Source: Talpa occidentalis (Eukaryota; Chordata; Mammalia; Eulipotyphla; Talpidae). From it: a stretch of DNA of 64,000 nucleotides. This document shows, in pieces, positions 1 through 13,805 of the stretch (the first letter of the stretch is position 1; the number at the start of each line of letters is the position of its first letter). The notes below the pieces were generated by a model. The model did no database searches. It saw nothing but the letters and a program-made list of their open reading frames with translations, and was not told the origin of the DNA. Position numbers and translations under genes: made by a program. Location: contig NW_023604861.1 in assembly GCF_014898055.3 (NCBI RefSeq), positions 101,744,083-101,808,082 of the forward strand, read 5' to 3'.

Positions 1-979
1 ACTAACACAGAAGACTGGGGGTGATATGCACATATAACGAACATGGGGGAAATACACCCTACACACTGAGATCTCTTAGTTTTCATTTAGAATTTTAGCC
101 ATGAATCACTTTGCTTAGTCCCATAGTTCTGTGCACCAAGTAAACAAATTTGGGGAACCCAAAAGTTCCCCTTTTGGATAATTAAGTCTCAACTCAATTT
201 GGACTAATTTAATTCATTTGGAAAGGATTCTGCAAGAGGAAGATCCATAAATATTCAACATAGAGCTTGTATGTGTGACAGGTGGGGGCCTATCATTCCC
301 AACCCTCTTTGAGCACAATCTACCCACTTTCTTAAACCCAAATCTCCCACTGTTTGGTGGAGACAGAATTGCAGTACTCACTGAAAACCCTTGTACTCGA
401 ACCTGGGAGCCAAATGTCCCACAAAGGCAGAGGAGGTGGAAACATTTCCTCATGAGAAAGGAAAGCTGTAGACAAAGGCAAAAAGGAAAAAGATGGCCTC
501 CAAATAAAGGTATAAACATCCATGAAAGGGCAGGAGGTTCATATCCAGAAGCACTCACCACCACAATTCAGCACACAGAGGAGACAACCCAACTCAGTGG
601 GCTGTGTGGGGAGAACAGCAGCCAGAGCCACAGTACTGCTGGGATGTGCTGAGGCTGGTCACTCTGGATCCTGCCAACTACACCAAGAACTGTCACCCAG
701 AGGATGCCTAAGTCTGGTCAAGTTACAGCCACTGTGTTACAGCTTCAGAGTTACAGCCTGTGTGTCAAAGCAGAAGTGATTTGTTGAATTCAACCTTGGG
801 CATGTCTTGCCTGTGTGGTTTCATTTTATTCTAGGCTGTGGACACATCCATGCGTGCCCCAACAGGCCTGGGCTCCTGGCACCTGGACACCTCAAGAACC
901 TCACCCCTCTGTTTGGTTGTTCCCCAGATTGGAGAGGATTCCATGTTTTTTTATCTTTTTTCTTTTACTTATCACTAGA

Positions 980-1245
980 TATCATAAACTTGTAGCTTCA
1001 ATAACTGCTGGCAGGGCTGGTTTCTGGTAAGTCTTCTCGGCCTGCAGATGGTCACCTTCCGCTGTGTCCTCACAACACCTTTTCTCATGGGCACTGCCTT
1101 GCAGGTAACTCTCCTTCTTCTTCTAGCATCACTCATATTGGAATAGAACCTAGCCACATGATAGTTAACATTCTGAAATACTGGGGGTTAGGACTTCAAA
1201 TAAGTTTGGTGTGTGAGGGTCAGGGGACTACATTCCATCCATAAC
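980..1245 (-). mobile_element. Unassigned interspersed repeat (same family as 2611-2995)
   Basis: Shared phrases: GGCAGGGCTGGTTTCTGGTA, CTGTGTCCTCACAACACC, GAAATACTGGGGGTTAGGAC, and CATCCATAACA at the end. Bases 1-979 hold no recognisable gene or repeat. Confidence 0.5.
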
Positions 1246-2610
1246 ACATGGTAAAAACTGGAACACTACAAAATTATACACGTTGAAAAATACATCACCC
1301 ATCCACTCTGCTTCCAGTCTCATGTCCTTAAATCCACATCATCACTGCATTTTACATGCTTCTCAATTTAAGTTCCTTGAAGGCTGAGACTATGTAGTGT
1401 AGACATTGCAAAAAGAAGCTATGGGCCCGGTGATCTGCAGAGAGAGGTGGGAGCCAGATCCTAGAGGCAAATCTTTCTCTCCCTACCTAAGTGCCTCCCA
1501 GAAGGCATGAGGACAGGAGTCTTGCTGTTTGCTGAGAACACACCTCTGGGTGCAGCTATGAGCAGAGAAAAAAAAAAAATGGGAGGAATCATCATCCTAT
1601 AGAGCTCATCATGCAGAGAAGAAGGAAAAAGACCAAGGAAACAAACAAAACCCAAATTAAGTGGTCTGGAGATGTCCCAGTGTACTTTAAACTAGTGGAC
1701 AAAATATGTTGGCTACTATATTTACATTTTGAAAATTCTTTAAATTTATCACTACCTAAACTTTTTAAATTTTTAAATAATATCTTTTGGAGCTGTAATT
1801 CACATATCATAAAATTCATCTTTTGAAAGTATTCAATATAGTGCTTTTTAGTACAATCACAAGGTCATACAAATATCACCATCACTATCTAATTCTGGAA
1901 TGTTTTTATTAGACGTTCTGAAAGAAAACTAGTTCTCATTCGAGCCATTCCATTCCCCATTTCTCCTAGCTGGTGACAACCACTAATCTCCTTTCAGCAG
2001 ATTTGCCTGTTCTGGACATTTCATCTAAATGAACTCATATGATCTGTGGCTTTTGTGTCTGGCTTCTTTCACTTAGCATGATGTTTTCAAATATTATCTA
2101 CATTGTAGTATGTATCAGTATTTCACTGCTTTTTTATAACACCTATTATATGGACATACCAAATTTTTTTTATCAGTTGATGGACACTTGGGTTATTTCC
2201 ACTTGTTGGCTATCATGAATAATGCTGCTATGAACATTCACATGCAAGTTTTTTCATGGACCTGTTTTCAGTTCTCTTTATGTATATAGCTGAGAGTGGA
2301 ATTGCTGGGTCAAATGGAAACTCTGCTTACCTTTTTGAGGAACCATAAAGCTATTTTCCATACCAGTTGCATTATTTTGTATCTCTATCTGCAACATCTG
2401 ATAGTTCCAATTTCTTCCTATTAATCCTTCTTATTGTCTCTTCTCCAGTTGATTTGAAAGTGGTATCTCATTATGGTTTGCATTTATGTTTTCTTAATGG
2501 CTAATGATGTTGCACATCTTTTCAAGTGTTTATTGGTTATTTGGCTATCTTCTTTAGAAAACTATTCAGATCCATTGTCCATTTTTAATCTGGGCTGTCT
2601 TTTTACTTGT

Positions 2611-2995
2611 AGTCTGTATGGGTCTGCTCAGACACAGTCTGTATCGGTCTTTATTGTCACCATAAGAAAATACCAGGAACTGGAGGACTTAAACAACAGA
2701 AATTTACTTTCTCACTTCTGAAGGCTGGAAATCCAATATTAAGATGCCAGCATGTTCACAACCTCCTTTGTCTGCATATGGCCACCTCCCACTGTGGCCA
2801 CAAATGGCCTTTTCTCTCTGTGTGCCTGCAACCCTAGTATCTCTTCTCCTTCTTAAAAGGGCATCTATCATATTGGTCCACCTTGGTGATCTCATTTAAC
2901 CTTAATTACCTCTTTAAAGGCTCCATCTTAGATACAGTCACATTGGGGTTAGGGTTTCAAAGTATGAATTCTGGGTTAACATGATCCATTTCATT
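2611..2995 (-). mobile_element. LTR-like or unassigned interspersed repeat within the L1
   Basis: It contains AACAACAGAAATTTACTTTC, ATTACCTCTTTAAAGGCTCC and ACATTGGGGTTAGGGTTTCA. Copies of the same family occur at 980-1245 and 28930-29146 in this orientation, and at 29525-29905 in the other. I recognise it as a common mammalian repeat, probably LTR-derived, but cannot name it safely. Confidence 0.55.
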
Positions 2996-3369
2996 GCGAA
3001 GTCCCTTATCAGATATATGATTTGTAAAAATTATCTCTTATTGTGAGTGTCTTTTTTCTTTTTTTGATGGTATACTTGTTTGCACAAAGCTTTTAATTTT
3101 TATGATGTCCATTATAGCTATATTTTTTGTCCTTATGTTTTGATGTCCTATATAAAAGAAAAAAATTGCTTAATCTAAATTCTCACCTCTCTGTGCTTCT
3201 AAGAGTTTTATATTCCTAAATTTATGTCTTTGATCCATTTTGAGTTAATTTTTGTAGATGTTATGAGGTAGGGACCCAAATACATTCATTTGTATGTGGA
3301 GAATCCATCATCCCAGGACCATTTGTTAGAAAGACTATTCTTTTTTTCCATTTAATTGTCTTGGAACAC

Positions 3370-3670
3370 GGCCTCCCTCATGGCGCAAGGGGTTAAGCAC
3401 CGCACTCTGAAGCAATCCACAGCCTCTGCAGCACGAGTTCGATACCAGGCCAGCCAGGGAGCAACCCACATAGCGAAGCAGACCTCTCCTCTCTTGCCCG
3501 CTGCTCCCCTCAGCAGTGTATTTCAGTCAGCCTGCCTGTTCTGTTCCCCGCTCATCTCTGGTGAATCTTCTCACCCCCCACATCTCTGGCCTGTTCCCCA
3601 GTTCTTGAATGCATAAATTAAAAAATCTTTAAAAAAAAGAAAAAGAAAAAGGAAAAGAAATTTTAAAAAA
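3370..3670 (+). mobile_element. tRNA-derived SINE (older subfamily) inside an L1
   Basis: GGCCTCCCTCATGGCGCAAG head and a TAAAAAATCTT/A-rich tail. Flanked by a 17-bp target duplication TAATTGTCTTGGAACAC at 3353-3369 and 3671-3687. The L1 sequence continues on both sides, so the SINE is younger than the L1. Confidence 0.92.
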
Positions 3671-4175
3671 TAATTGTCTTGGAACACTTGTAAATAATTA
3701 ATTGACCATAATGTAAGAATTTACTGCTGGACTTTCAAATTTGTTCCAGTGATTTTTTTGTTTATGCTTATACCAGTACTATACAATCTTGATTGTGCAG
3801 CTTTGTAGTACGTTTCAAATCAGAAAGTATGAGTTCTCCTATTTTCTTTTCTTTTTCAAGATTGTTTTTTCTACTCTCTTGCATTTCCATAGGAATTTGA
3901 GATCAACTTGTTGTTTCTGCAAAAAGGCAGCTGGGGATTTGATGGGAATTACATTGAATCAGTAGCTCATGTTGACGACTATTGGCATCTTAACAGTACT
4001 AGGTCTTACAAACCATGAACATGAGAATTTTTTCCACTTATTTGGGTCCTCTCTAATTTCTTTTAATAATGTTTGTAGTTTTCAGCATAACAATCTTGCA
4101 CTGCTGTTATTAAACTTCCTTCTTAATATTTTATTGTTGTAGATGCTATCTTAAATGGAATTTACATAAACAGTT

Positions 4176-5990
4176 TTAAATGGAGCTATAATAGAGTTTT
4201 AAAAGAAAAAAAAAGGTTTCCTTATTAAAACTCCCCTACAAAATCTACCTATTTGTTTTTTATCATTTTGCTCTCATTTTTTGTCCTTTTTGCCCACTTT
4301 TTTGCCTGAATGCACTCACTTTTGTCAATTATGAACAACCTCTAACCTTTCTAAGATGAACCAAAGTAAACTGAAGTTTAATAAAGAAACAGCCCAAGTG
4401 TTTCTGTTTGCTTAACAGCTCGCCAACATTGCTCACCAACATTGTCCAAACTACTCCATGTGGCGCCCCAAGCATCTTACCTGGGAAAAGAAATTCATGA
4501 AAAGTCATGAACTTTCTGGGATTTGCATTAATGCTGGATATTCTAATGAATATTAACGATGACTGAGTTTGACCGACCACATGGGAGACAATGCTGCCAT
4601 CCACATAGCCTGTTTTGATGAACTTACAGAGCTCTCTGCCCTGTAATTTATATCCCTTCCTTGATAAAGCTTGCTACATACAGACCTCCAAGGTCTGGAA
4701 TTAGAGGTTGATTCTTTTTGCTTGAGACATTAGGGTTAAAAGCAGTTAACCCTAGGATGGGTTACTTTAGTAAGCCTTGGAAGTCTTTTATGCCTGAGTG
4801 TATTTACCCCCAGATCAGGTTTCTAGACCATTATCTAGCAGATAAAAGAGCAGGCCCAGGCGTATCTGACTGTGAGCAGGTCAAGGAGTGTGCCAGCACA
4901 GAGCAGACACACTCATTTTATCTAGAACACCTGGGCTACTCCTGATTGTAAGTCGCTTATCAGATTTATGCTTGTTCAAGGCACAGAAGATAGTGCAAGG
5001 ACTTGATTTAAATCATTAGATCCAGACTCCTCATTCTCTTACTTCACTGTTCATGAGCACCACTTCTAGCCAGAGCTGAGTTTCCCCAGTCTTGCTCCTC
5101 CTGCCCCTCCCCCCATGGATATTAATTACAAAGAAACCATAAAATGACTTAACCCAATAAAGAAAAGACACAAAGTTAGAATAACCACAACCTGTGCAAG
5201 CTGTCTCCTGATATGTGAGGCCTGACTACTTTAAGAGTCAGAGCTGTGGATTTATTAAAGTATTATGTTGGAATCCAGGTGTGTGATACTATCAACAGAA
5301 TCACTTCTTACCCATATTTGGAACTAAAAGTTCACACTATCCCCCCTGAAATATTGTACAATTAGGAAGTGACATCTAAATATAACTCCATGTTTGTCCA
5401 TAGATGTCATTCCTCTGCTAGGCACACCAAAATTTATCTACTACTACTAAGATAACTTCAGGAAAAGGCCTACAAGTTCGTAGGGACGTCGTAGTTTTCA
5501 TTACTGTAAGGCTGGCATTTATCTTCTTTGACAATTGTAACAAAAGCCTTTTAGTTTTGCTAAGGGGAAAGCTATTTCTTGAGTGAGCTTTCTTTTGTTT
5601 TTATTTTCAAATGGTATTGACTTGCCAGTCATTTATATAACTATATAATTGGGTTGAGTGTGCTTTGTTTAACTGGATATTTAGCACAGTTGATCCTAAT
5701 AGCCTCACAGAAGTTCTTGACTTGAAGAAACCACAAAAAACTCGTGCTTGACCCAAAGGAATAAACTTCAAAGATGATCCCGGGCCTTCTGATTCACTGT
5801 TCTAGCATCCCTGGAAGATGAGGGTGGGGCAGTCCTCAGAGTGAAAGGCCAGTCCTTCAGGGACTCTTGGGGAATTGGGAAGGGTCCCAGACACATGGGA
5901 GGTGAGCTGGACTGTTTTCTCTTCAGATGTCCCCATTTGATGAAAGGCAACACCTGCCAGGAAAAAGACACTACCCACCAAAATCCAGTT
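4176..5990. other. Intergenic stretch without recognised gene
   Basis: No coding potential beyond chance short frames and no repeat I can name. Sequence around 4,620-5,000 has an LTR-like flavour but no paired ends. Confidence 0.5.
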
Positions 5991-5994
5991 CTTT

Positions 5995-8689
5995 TGTTAC
6001 AGAGAGATCACCATAAAAGGGGGAGGTGCCATTTTCCTCCTCTTAAATAAGGGCACAACTGAGCAGCCTGGTGAAGCTACATAACGTGGAAGGCAGGTGG
6101 GCTTGCCTTGGAATCTTCTCGTTCCTGTGACCTAAATTGCACCCTGGCACTCCTGGGAAGAAGACATGGAAGGAGATACATGGAGGAGAGCTATACAGAG
6201 ATGCCTGGAATAGAGACACATGGGGAGGTGGGCCATGACAGCCATTATCTTGATGGGGTACTTCTTTTTGCTCCACAATTCTGAGACCAGCTTCAGAATC
6301 CCTTTCCTATGGTTCTTCCTAAAAAGGCGCATCAGTCTTGTGGGAGGCTTTCAGGACTCAAAGGCCCAAATTTGGGCTGACCCTGTTTGGCTGGGCATTT
6401 GCCCACAAGAGGATGGGTGACTGGGAGGGGGAGGTGGCAATTGGAAAAATTATTAGGACTATTGTTTCTTCTCCTCTGTATGCACACTAATTCTATTACA
6501 TTTCTTTCATACTAAGAGTCTGCTTTGCCTTTGTGTGCACAGATAGTGGACAACTTTGGAGCATGCAAATTTGGGGGTCCCTGGATACCCCTTGGTTGCA
6601 TGTTAACATTTCCTTCCTGCACTCAAGACTAGAGTACATTTCTCAGCCCTCCCTCATACCTGGAGTGGAGTGGCCATGAGATCAAGTGCTCACCAGTGAA
6701 AGTGAGAAATGAGGGGGCACTTTGAGGCCTGCTCTTCTAAAACCTCCATGAACGCATCTCCATTGCCTCCACACCCTATAATATTGAGGATCCCTCTTCC
6801 TGAGGGTATCCTTCTGGTTTTGGCCCCATCCCCCTACCCTTTTTCTCTTTCACACCAGAAGTTCTCCTGCTGCTTCAAGTATACAAACATTGAAGGCACA
6901 TGTGTGGAGCTGCATTAAAGTTCCCCTTGGGGTCATCCTTACTTCCCCCTCTGGTCTCAGTTCCCTAGTCTGCGAAGAGAAGTAGGAGGGAAGAATAGGC
7001 AGTCAGCTTTCCCAGGTCCAAAATGTGGGGTGTTGGCCAGTTGGGGGCAGTTGCCTGTCAGGGGTCGGTTGTCTCCCTCTGCAGGAAGCTCTTAGAATCC
7101 AGGTTTGTCCACTGGTGTCCACCACTCTGCTTGACAGGGCAGGGGAGTGCAAAATGGGTAGTTTCTCATCTCTGCTTCGATTTCCACTGATTGTTAACAG
7201 GAATGCAAGTTAAGGGGCTTCCCAAGGTGCCCAGCAGGTCTGAGCCTTCTGAGAAGAACACTCAGCTCTTCTCCCCACGGCCCTCTCAGCCATGATGACA
7301 AATTGCTCAGAGCTTGAGAAAGTACAAGAAAAACCTTATTCTGATAACGTCCCCCATGTTCAACTGACAGACTTCTGCCCCCCTGGAGTTTTTTCCCTCA
7401 GGGGAGGATGATAAGCTTTGGGTGCACTATCTGAACTGCTCAGGGATGCAATGAAGAAAAGCAAGGCAAAGGTCGCCTGTGACCCTGACCTAACTTCAGA
7501 AAACACCCCTTCCAAGTTCACCCAGAGTACTCTCCTTTGGGCCCATATAGCAAGAATAGCAAGCAGTTTTTATGATGTGAAACTGCTTATAAACTATTTT
7601 TCCCAGACTCGGTTGTCTTGTTGATCACTTGTGGGTATATGACAAATAACCAGAAAGAAGTCGTTAAGAAGAAATTCACTGAACAGAAACTATACTTTTA
7701 TGGAAAAGAAATACAGCAAAATGTAAGTGCTATCTTTCTAAACTCTTAGTGTCAACAAAGAATTAACAAACGTTATTTGGAATATTGAAATGACACGTTT
7801 CCCCAAGTGAACCACCTTTGTCTAGTTAATGGTTAGCAAGGGCAAGGTCAGGAATCTGAAAATGTTACAGAAAGGGATCTCCATAAAAAGGGGAGGTTCC
7901 ATGTTACCTGCTCCACCTAGTGAAGGGTAAGCTGAGCAGGAAGAAGAATCTTGGGAAGAAGACTTTAAAGAAGACTTGAGGGGCCTCCCTGTTTGCGCAG
8001 GGGTTAAAGGCAGTGCTATCAAGCTATTACCAGCCACTGCAGCACAAGTTAGCTGGCCCACATGGTGCAGCAGACATCTGCCTCGCCGCCTGCTCCCCTT
8101 AGCAGCGCATTTCAGTAGATCTGCCTGTTCTGCTGCCCATTCTATCTGGTGAATCCTCTCACACACACACCCCCACACCTCTGGCTTACACCCCAGTTCT
8201 TGTATGCATAAATAAATAAATCTTTAAAAAAATAAAGAAGACTTGGAGGAGGCACATGGAGCAGAGAGACATGTGAGGAAGTTGTTCTTGCTTCTCAGAC
8301 TTTGACTTGCACCAGCGACTTGGGGTACATGGAAGAGACACATGGGTGAGAAACACATGGGGGAGGTGACAGACAATGGCATCCTTTATCTTGATTTGTA
8401 TTTTAATTGTGCTCCTTTTGTCCCAGACTTGCCTGACCTCTTCCGCCCCTTTCCCATGTTCACTTCCCAAAGGTGACTTAGATTTGTTCCAACCTTTTAG
8501 GGAAAAGGTTTGGGGAACACTGTTTGGCTGGGCATTTACCCACGAAGGGATGGGTAACTTTGGGTGTTTTATTGGGAAACTATTTTCCTTTCTTCTCTCT
8601 ATGCACACTAATCCCATTAAAGTTCTTTCATTCTAAAAGTATGCTTTGTCTTTTTTGTGGCAGATGGCAGAACCCATTTATAACATGCA
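5995..8689 (+). mobile_element. Degenerate LTR retroelement: two LTR-like direct repeats with a short interior
   Basis: Two diverged direct copies, 5995-6567 (573 bp) and 7863-8689 (about 560 bp once a nested SINE is removed). Both begin TGTTACAGA and end CATGCA, the TG...CA pattern of LTRs. Shared blocks include CTGTTTGGCTGGGCATTT and TATGCACACTAAT. After copy 1 comes a primer-binding-site-like TTGGGGGTCC; before copy 2 lies a purine-rich stretch. Copy 2 keeps an ATTAAA. The interior (6568-7862) has no recognisable gag, pol or env reading frame. I infer an old, internally deleted endogenous retrovirus or MaLR-type element; the family is not assigned, and no clear target-site duplication was found. 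Confidence 0.55.
7981..8233 (+). mobile_element. tRNA-derived SINE (older subfamily) inside LTR copy 2
   Basis: Same family, with the AATAAATAAATCTTT tail. The target duplication AAAGAAGACTTG(G)AG lies at 7967-7980 and 8234-8247. It interrupts the second LTR-like repeat. Confidence 0.9.
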
Positions 8690-9823
8690 AGTTTGGGAGC
8701 CCCAAGGTGGCCCTCAGACTGCACAATAACAAACATTGTGAGGGTAAAAACTGCTCAACCTTGGTTTTCACACTCTCTGTGATGTGAAAGTTTCCCTTGA
8801 CCTCCTTTTCCCACCTCCTGACCTTTAAGTATTTCAGTGGTTCCCTAAGCTCTGCTTACTTCTGAATAACTCCTGAAAGTCTCCAATGTTGACTCTCACA
8901 GTCAGCCTAAGGTAATGTGCAGGATTCTTTGATTATCTCTCTTTGGCAAGTGTTTAATTCTGCTTTGGAGGAAAACTGCCTTCTCTTCTTTTCCCACCAC
9001 ACACAACACCGCAGACAAAAAGACATTTGCAGAATCATCAACTTTTAATGATTCGCTGAAATTGACCTCCTCTGGGGCTACTAATGGAGAATGTGTGTCT
9101 GGTTTGAGATTCCCATCCTGTCCCCAAGGCGGCTCCGGTTCTTACCTGGCCCTATTATCAAATCTGGCCATCAGATACCACGGGATTGATTTCACCTGGG
9201 GCCCTTGGCCAGAGGAAGCAATCAGAACAGATTGCTGAGGGTTGAAAGTGAGCTGAGACCTGAAATCCCTGGCGAAGGGGCAGGTGAGAGTCGTGGCCAC
9301 ACTGGGCCCAGAGCCTACACTGTTTCAGGGATACTTCAAAATGTTTGCATCCTGGGAAGAAGTGTTAGGAACCCTGAAATATGAGGAGACGTCAAAACCA
9401 AATTAATTTTTATTTTAAACACAAAGTCTTTAACACAGACTCTTTGACATTTAGTACAGCAACATGCATTTAATGTGGAATACAAACTACTGGAATGTGC
9501 TGATGTGGTGTGACAGATGGGATCTGGGCCTGGGTAGAGGTAGGACACCCTGGGAGCTGTCCTCAGCTGCTGCCAACCTTTAGAGGTGGCCAGATAGGAC
9601 CAGGGTGTGCCCAGAGATGCACAGGACATACACACTTGACCAAGGTCCTCTTCTTGAGTATGGCCTTCCCCTTGCATAACTGGGAGTGCTTCCTACATGT
9701 ATGCTCCTGGGTACCCCTAGCCTCAATCCTGGGGCCAGCTTTGGGTTCCCAGCACACCCCTGGATCCTTACCATAGATTCCCCCTTTTGGCTTTATCCAA
9801 CTTGAATTGTTTTTGTTACTTAT

Positions 9824-9867
9824 AATTTGGGGTTCCTGCCTTCCAAATTTGGGGTTCCTGCCTCCCA
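9824..9867 (+). repeat. 22-bp tandem duplication
   Basis: Two adjacent 22-base units, AATTTGGGGTTCCTGCCT followed by T/C CCA, differing at one base. The rest of 8690-11338 holds only a MIR fragment (10335-10470) and no gene I can support. Confidence 0.9.
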
Positions 9868-10334
9868 AATCTCCCCCTTTCCACAATAAGGCAATTTAAT
9901 TAGGTAAAAAAGCAGTAAAGTGTTCAAAACTTTCAAACAATCCTCCACAATAGGCTGGTTTGGGGGTATCTATTATACTTGGATAGGCACTTTTGCTAGA
10001 ATTATTCACATAAATAAGTTGTTGCCAACTATATATGCTTGCCTTTATTATGTTTATTGTTTTGGATCCATCTCTGCAGGAATATAAGTTTCATAAGGAG
10101 AAGAGAATCTTTGTTTCCATTGCTGTTTAATCAAAAGCCTAGTGGATGCTCTTAAATATGTCTTAGAAGAATGATAAACACGTCCTTCCCACAAAACACC
10201 CAGACCTAATAGAAATCCTGCTTTTGGAAATAATCCTATTAGATCATGGTCAATTAAACTCTCGCATTACTTCCAAAGTGACTGATAAGCAAAAGCTAGA
10301 TTTAAGTAGGGGCTTCACAGGCCATTTGACTTAC

Positions 10335-10470
10335 ACCTTCATTTTACAGATGAAGAAAAATAGGTACAGGAAGGGAAAGTCACTTCTCCAGAGTCTCACC
10401 AGTCGAGGACAGTCTGGGACTAGAGTGCAGATCTCCCAGTTCGGCTATCTTTCTGCTACAGCTCCCATTC
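10335..10470 (-). repeat. MIR element, antisense
   Basis: TCATTTTACAGATGAAGAAA through GGGAAAGTCACTTCTCCAGA is the reversed MIR 3' half. Confidence 0.7.
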
Positions 10471-11335
10471 CTGTTCCTCCCTGGTGAGACATTGGACAAA
10501 ATGTGCTTTTCTCCTATGCTACCTGGCAACACAAACATGCCACAGAAGGGGATGGAACCAGATGCTTGAGGGCTTGGCTCTTCTGCTTCCAAGGCACCAG
10601 CAAAACAGAAGGCGCAAGGACCATGACTACTAGCTTTCTTTCTAATTGATCTTTAGAATAGGTGTTACTAGACTAGCCTGAAGTTGTATCCTGCACCGGA
10701 TAAGAAGGGTCACCGAAGGCAGTTTCCAAGATGAATCACACTTTTTTCTGAGTGCTGAGTTTCCAGATTCAACAGCTTCTCTGATGAAGTAATCAACCTC
10801 CCAATGCTTTGCCCTCGCCAGCAAGGACGGAATTGGATCCCCTTTTCATATGTAACCAAAGAAATGATCATAAATGTTAGATAGTGCAGCACGTTGATTC
10901 TTGAAACCACTCTGGTTTAGCAAGGGGAATATCAGAACAAATCTGGGACAAGCCGATAGCCCAATTCCTGATGCTGCCTACTGAAAAAAGTCTGGGAAAT
11001 GAGCAGACAGGTGAAAATTACTGGGAAAAATCTAAGAATGAAGCAAGAGGTGAATATGTCAGGATAATTCAGCAATGAACCTGATTAACAGACCAAAGAA
11101 TCTATCACAATGGCCCAATGGAGAAAGTTCAATGCCACTGACTATGGTCCTCTCAAAATATTCCCATCCCCAAATATTCCCATTCTATTTGCTGTCCATC
11201 ATTTACAATGGCTTGAGGCATAGCAAAATACACATGGTGGCCAAGATATAAAAAGAGAATAGAAATAAGTTGTAGCAATAACATAAAAAAATGGATAATC
11301 TGGCATGAAATAAATTCTCTCTATATACTTCATTT

Positions 11336-11338
<3 letters not shown>

Positions 11339-11386
<48 letters not shown>
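11339..11386. repeat. (TA)24 microsatellite
   Basis: An uninterrupted TA run of 48 bases, probably length-variable. The reading frame across it (tyrosine-isoleucine repeats) is an artefact. Confidence 0.98.
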
Positions 11387-11387
<1 letters not shown>

Positions 11388-12391
11388 CAAAACAAACAAC
11401 AGGAGTAACTTGATGCTTGACATTTGGAGAGCCCTGAGAATGAAGAAGAGTAACTCCAGAAGCTGGAGAGAGACTATTACCCCAGAAATATGAGTTACTG
11501 TAGAAATATGGCCCACTGGACAGGTTTTGTTTAACAAATAAAAACTACCTTGATTTGTCACTACAGGGAGTGACTTTTCTTTCAAAGTCTTCTGGTCCAC
11601 AGTCCTTATATCCCAGATCAAGACAAACTCTAGCTGTGGGTCTCCTCGGCTGGCAAATCATTTGGCGTCCCTTCAAACTGACATTCTTTAAATATTTTTA
11701 ACATTTTCTTAGTGGGGGCAGAAAGAACAGATTGTCTACTAATAAAAACTGTACACCTCTTTCTTTGTGTTCAGAATAAAGGATTTATTATATGCCTGTA
11801 AAAGACAAAAGTTCACCAGATAATTAGGAGATGATTTTATTCAGTCTCTAGCAAGAGGGGAACACTCACTAATGAGTAACACCTCCATGTAAAGAGGGGG
11901 CCTAGGTTTTACAGAGGCAGGGCAACCAAAGGGTCGTCTACCAGGCCTATGATGTCAAGAGAGTGGCCACTGAGGTCTATCTTAGGCAAAGAGAAGGGAG
12001 GTTCATTGTGATCAGGGTTAACTGCTTCTCCCTGACCACAAAAGGGTGGGGGATTTCTCTACACTAAGGGTGTGGGGCTCCCCTAATCCTAGCAGGTTTC
12101 TGAGGGAATAGGGTTCATGTAAAGTCCACATTGCCATGCCTTAAATAACAACACTTTTTTTTTAGAATTTAGAAATTTCAGAATTTGCTTTCATCTCACC
12201 ATTTTTCCTGTTACTTATGACTGGACAGCATAAGTTGTCCACACTCTGAAAGATCTGCTAAAATAACCACTACATGCCTTCTTCCAAATGTCACATGACA
12301 AACACTCTCCTATGTTTCCATAGTTCATTTTCTCTGGTTTTCTTTTGCCATTTTCTGATTCTGGCCATTTTCTGGCAAAAATACTAAAGAG

Positions 12392-12655
12392 GGGCCTCCC
12401 TGGTAGCACAGGGGTTAAAGTCTCAGCATTATCAAGCTATCGGCAGCCACTGCAGCATGAGTTCCATCCCCGGCCAGGGAGCTGACCCACATGGCACAGC
12501 AGACCTCTCCTGTCTGGCCCGCTGCTCCCCTTGGCAGTGTATTTTAGTAGATCTGCCTGTTCTGTTCCCCACTCTGTCTCTGGTGAATCCTCTCATCCCC
12601 CCCACCTCTGGCCTACACCCCAGTTCTTGTGTGCATAAATAAATAAATCTTTAAA
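12392..12655 (+). mobile_element. tRNA-derived SINE (older subfamily)
   Basis: GGGCCTCCCTGGTAGCACAG head, AATAAATAAATCTTTAAAA tail, 15-bp target duplication AAAAATACTA(A/C)AGAG at 12377-12391 and 12656-12670. Confidence 0.92.
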
Positions 12656-13805
12656 AAAAATACTACAGAGTTTGCTATTTACAATATAATAAATTGCTTG
12701 TTTTTAGTTATCAGCACTAATCCAGGCATGATTCTGTCTGGCATCATCTTGGGTAAATGACAGCTGGTTGGCTTGGGGGTCAGAGTTAGCTGGGTCTGTT
12801 TGCATAGCATGGTTCTCCACACGCTGTGCAAAACACACACAGAGCTAGAGTGCTTAGTATGCATTCGTTGGTGCTACTGAGGAAGGGTGCACTGTTGATT
12901 ATTGTCTTTCTTTTTTCCTTTAAAGGGTATTTTACATTTTTGCAGTTATGTATCAAGTCCTGTGAGGAAAATTGTTCTGATGAGATTTAAATTATTATTG
13001 AGATATAATTCACATACCACAAAATCAATACTTTTAAAGTACATAACTTAGTGGTTTTTAGTATATCACAAGGTTATATACCCCCTACTACCACGCCTTC
13101 CAGAACATTTTTATCCCCTCTCAAAAAAGCTCAGACCCATTAGCAGTCATTTGCCATTGCTCACTCTCTTCCCAGCAACTGGCAACCATTAATCTATTTT
13201 CTGTCTCTAGAGAGTTTGCCTTTTCTGGACATTTCACATAAATGGTATACAATATGTTTCTATGTGTGTCTGGCCGCTGTCACTTAGCATAATGCTTGCA
13301 GTTGTAGCATGTATCAGTACTTCTTTTTATTGTCAAATACTATTCCATTGTATGGATAAACCACATTTTGTTTATCCATTCACTAGTCGACATTTGGGTG
13401 TTTTTACATTTTCACTGTTACAAATAATGAAATTATGAATGTTTCTGTGCCAGTTTTTGTGTGGGCACATACATACATGTTTTAATTTCACTTGTGTATA
13501 TACCTGGGAGAATTGCTGAGTTACATGGTAATTCTGTTTAGCTTTTCCAGGAACTGACAAACTGTGCTCCAAAGCAGATTATACTGTTCTATCCCACTAG
13601 CAATGTATGAGGATTCCAATTTCTCCACATCCTTGCTGACACTCATTGTTGTCAGTCTGTTTTAGAATAGCCAACATAGGTTGCGTGATGTGGCAATGCC
13701 TGGTGTTTTTGATTTGCATTTCTCTAATGACTAAAGATGTGTGCATCATTTCCTGTGCCTCTTGGCTATTTGTATATCTTTTTTGGAGAAAGATGTTTCT
13801 CATTT

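Larger units (their letters stand above)
1785..4175 (-). mobile_element. Antisense L1 (3' UTR into ORF2), broken by an LTR-like element and a SINE
   Basis: The plus strand reads as reverse L1: the 3' UTR (GAGCTGTAATTCACATA, TGGACACTTGGGTTATTTCC) at 1785-2610. It resumes in reverse ORF2 sequence (CCCTTATCAGATATATGATT, TTTGATCCATTTTGAGTTAA) at 2996-3352 and 3671-4175. The gap at 2611-2995 is another repeat and 3370-3670 is a SINE. Many stops; not functional. Confidence 0.85.

Noticed and set aside
11199..11621. 140-residue antisense frame with a Tyr-Ile repeat
   Set aside because: The repeat is the (TA)24 microsatellite translated; the flanks have no recognisable domain.
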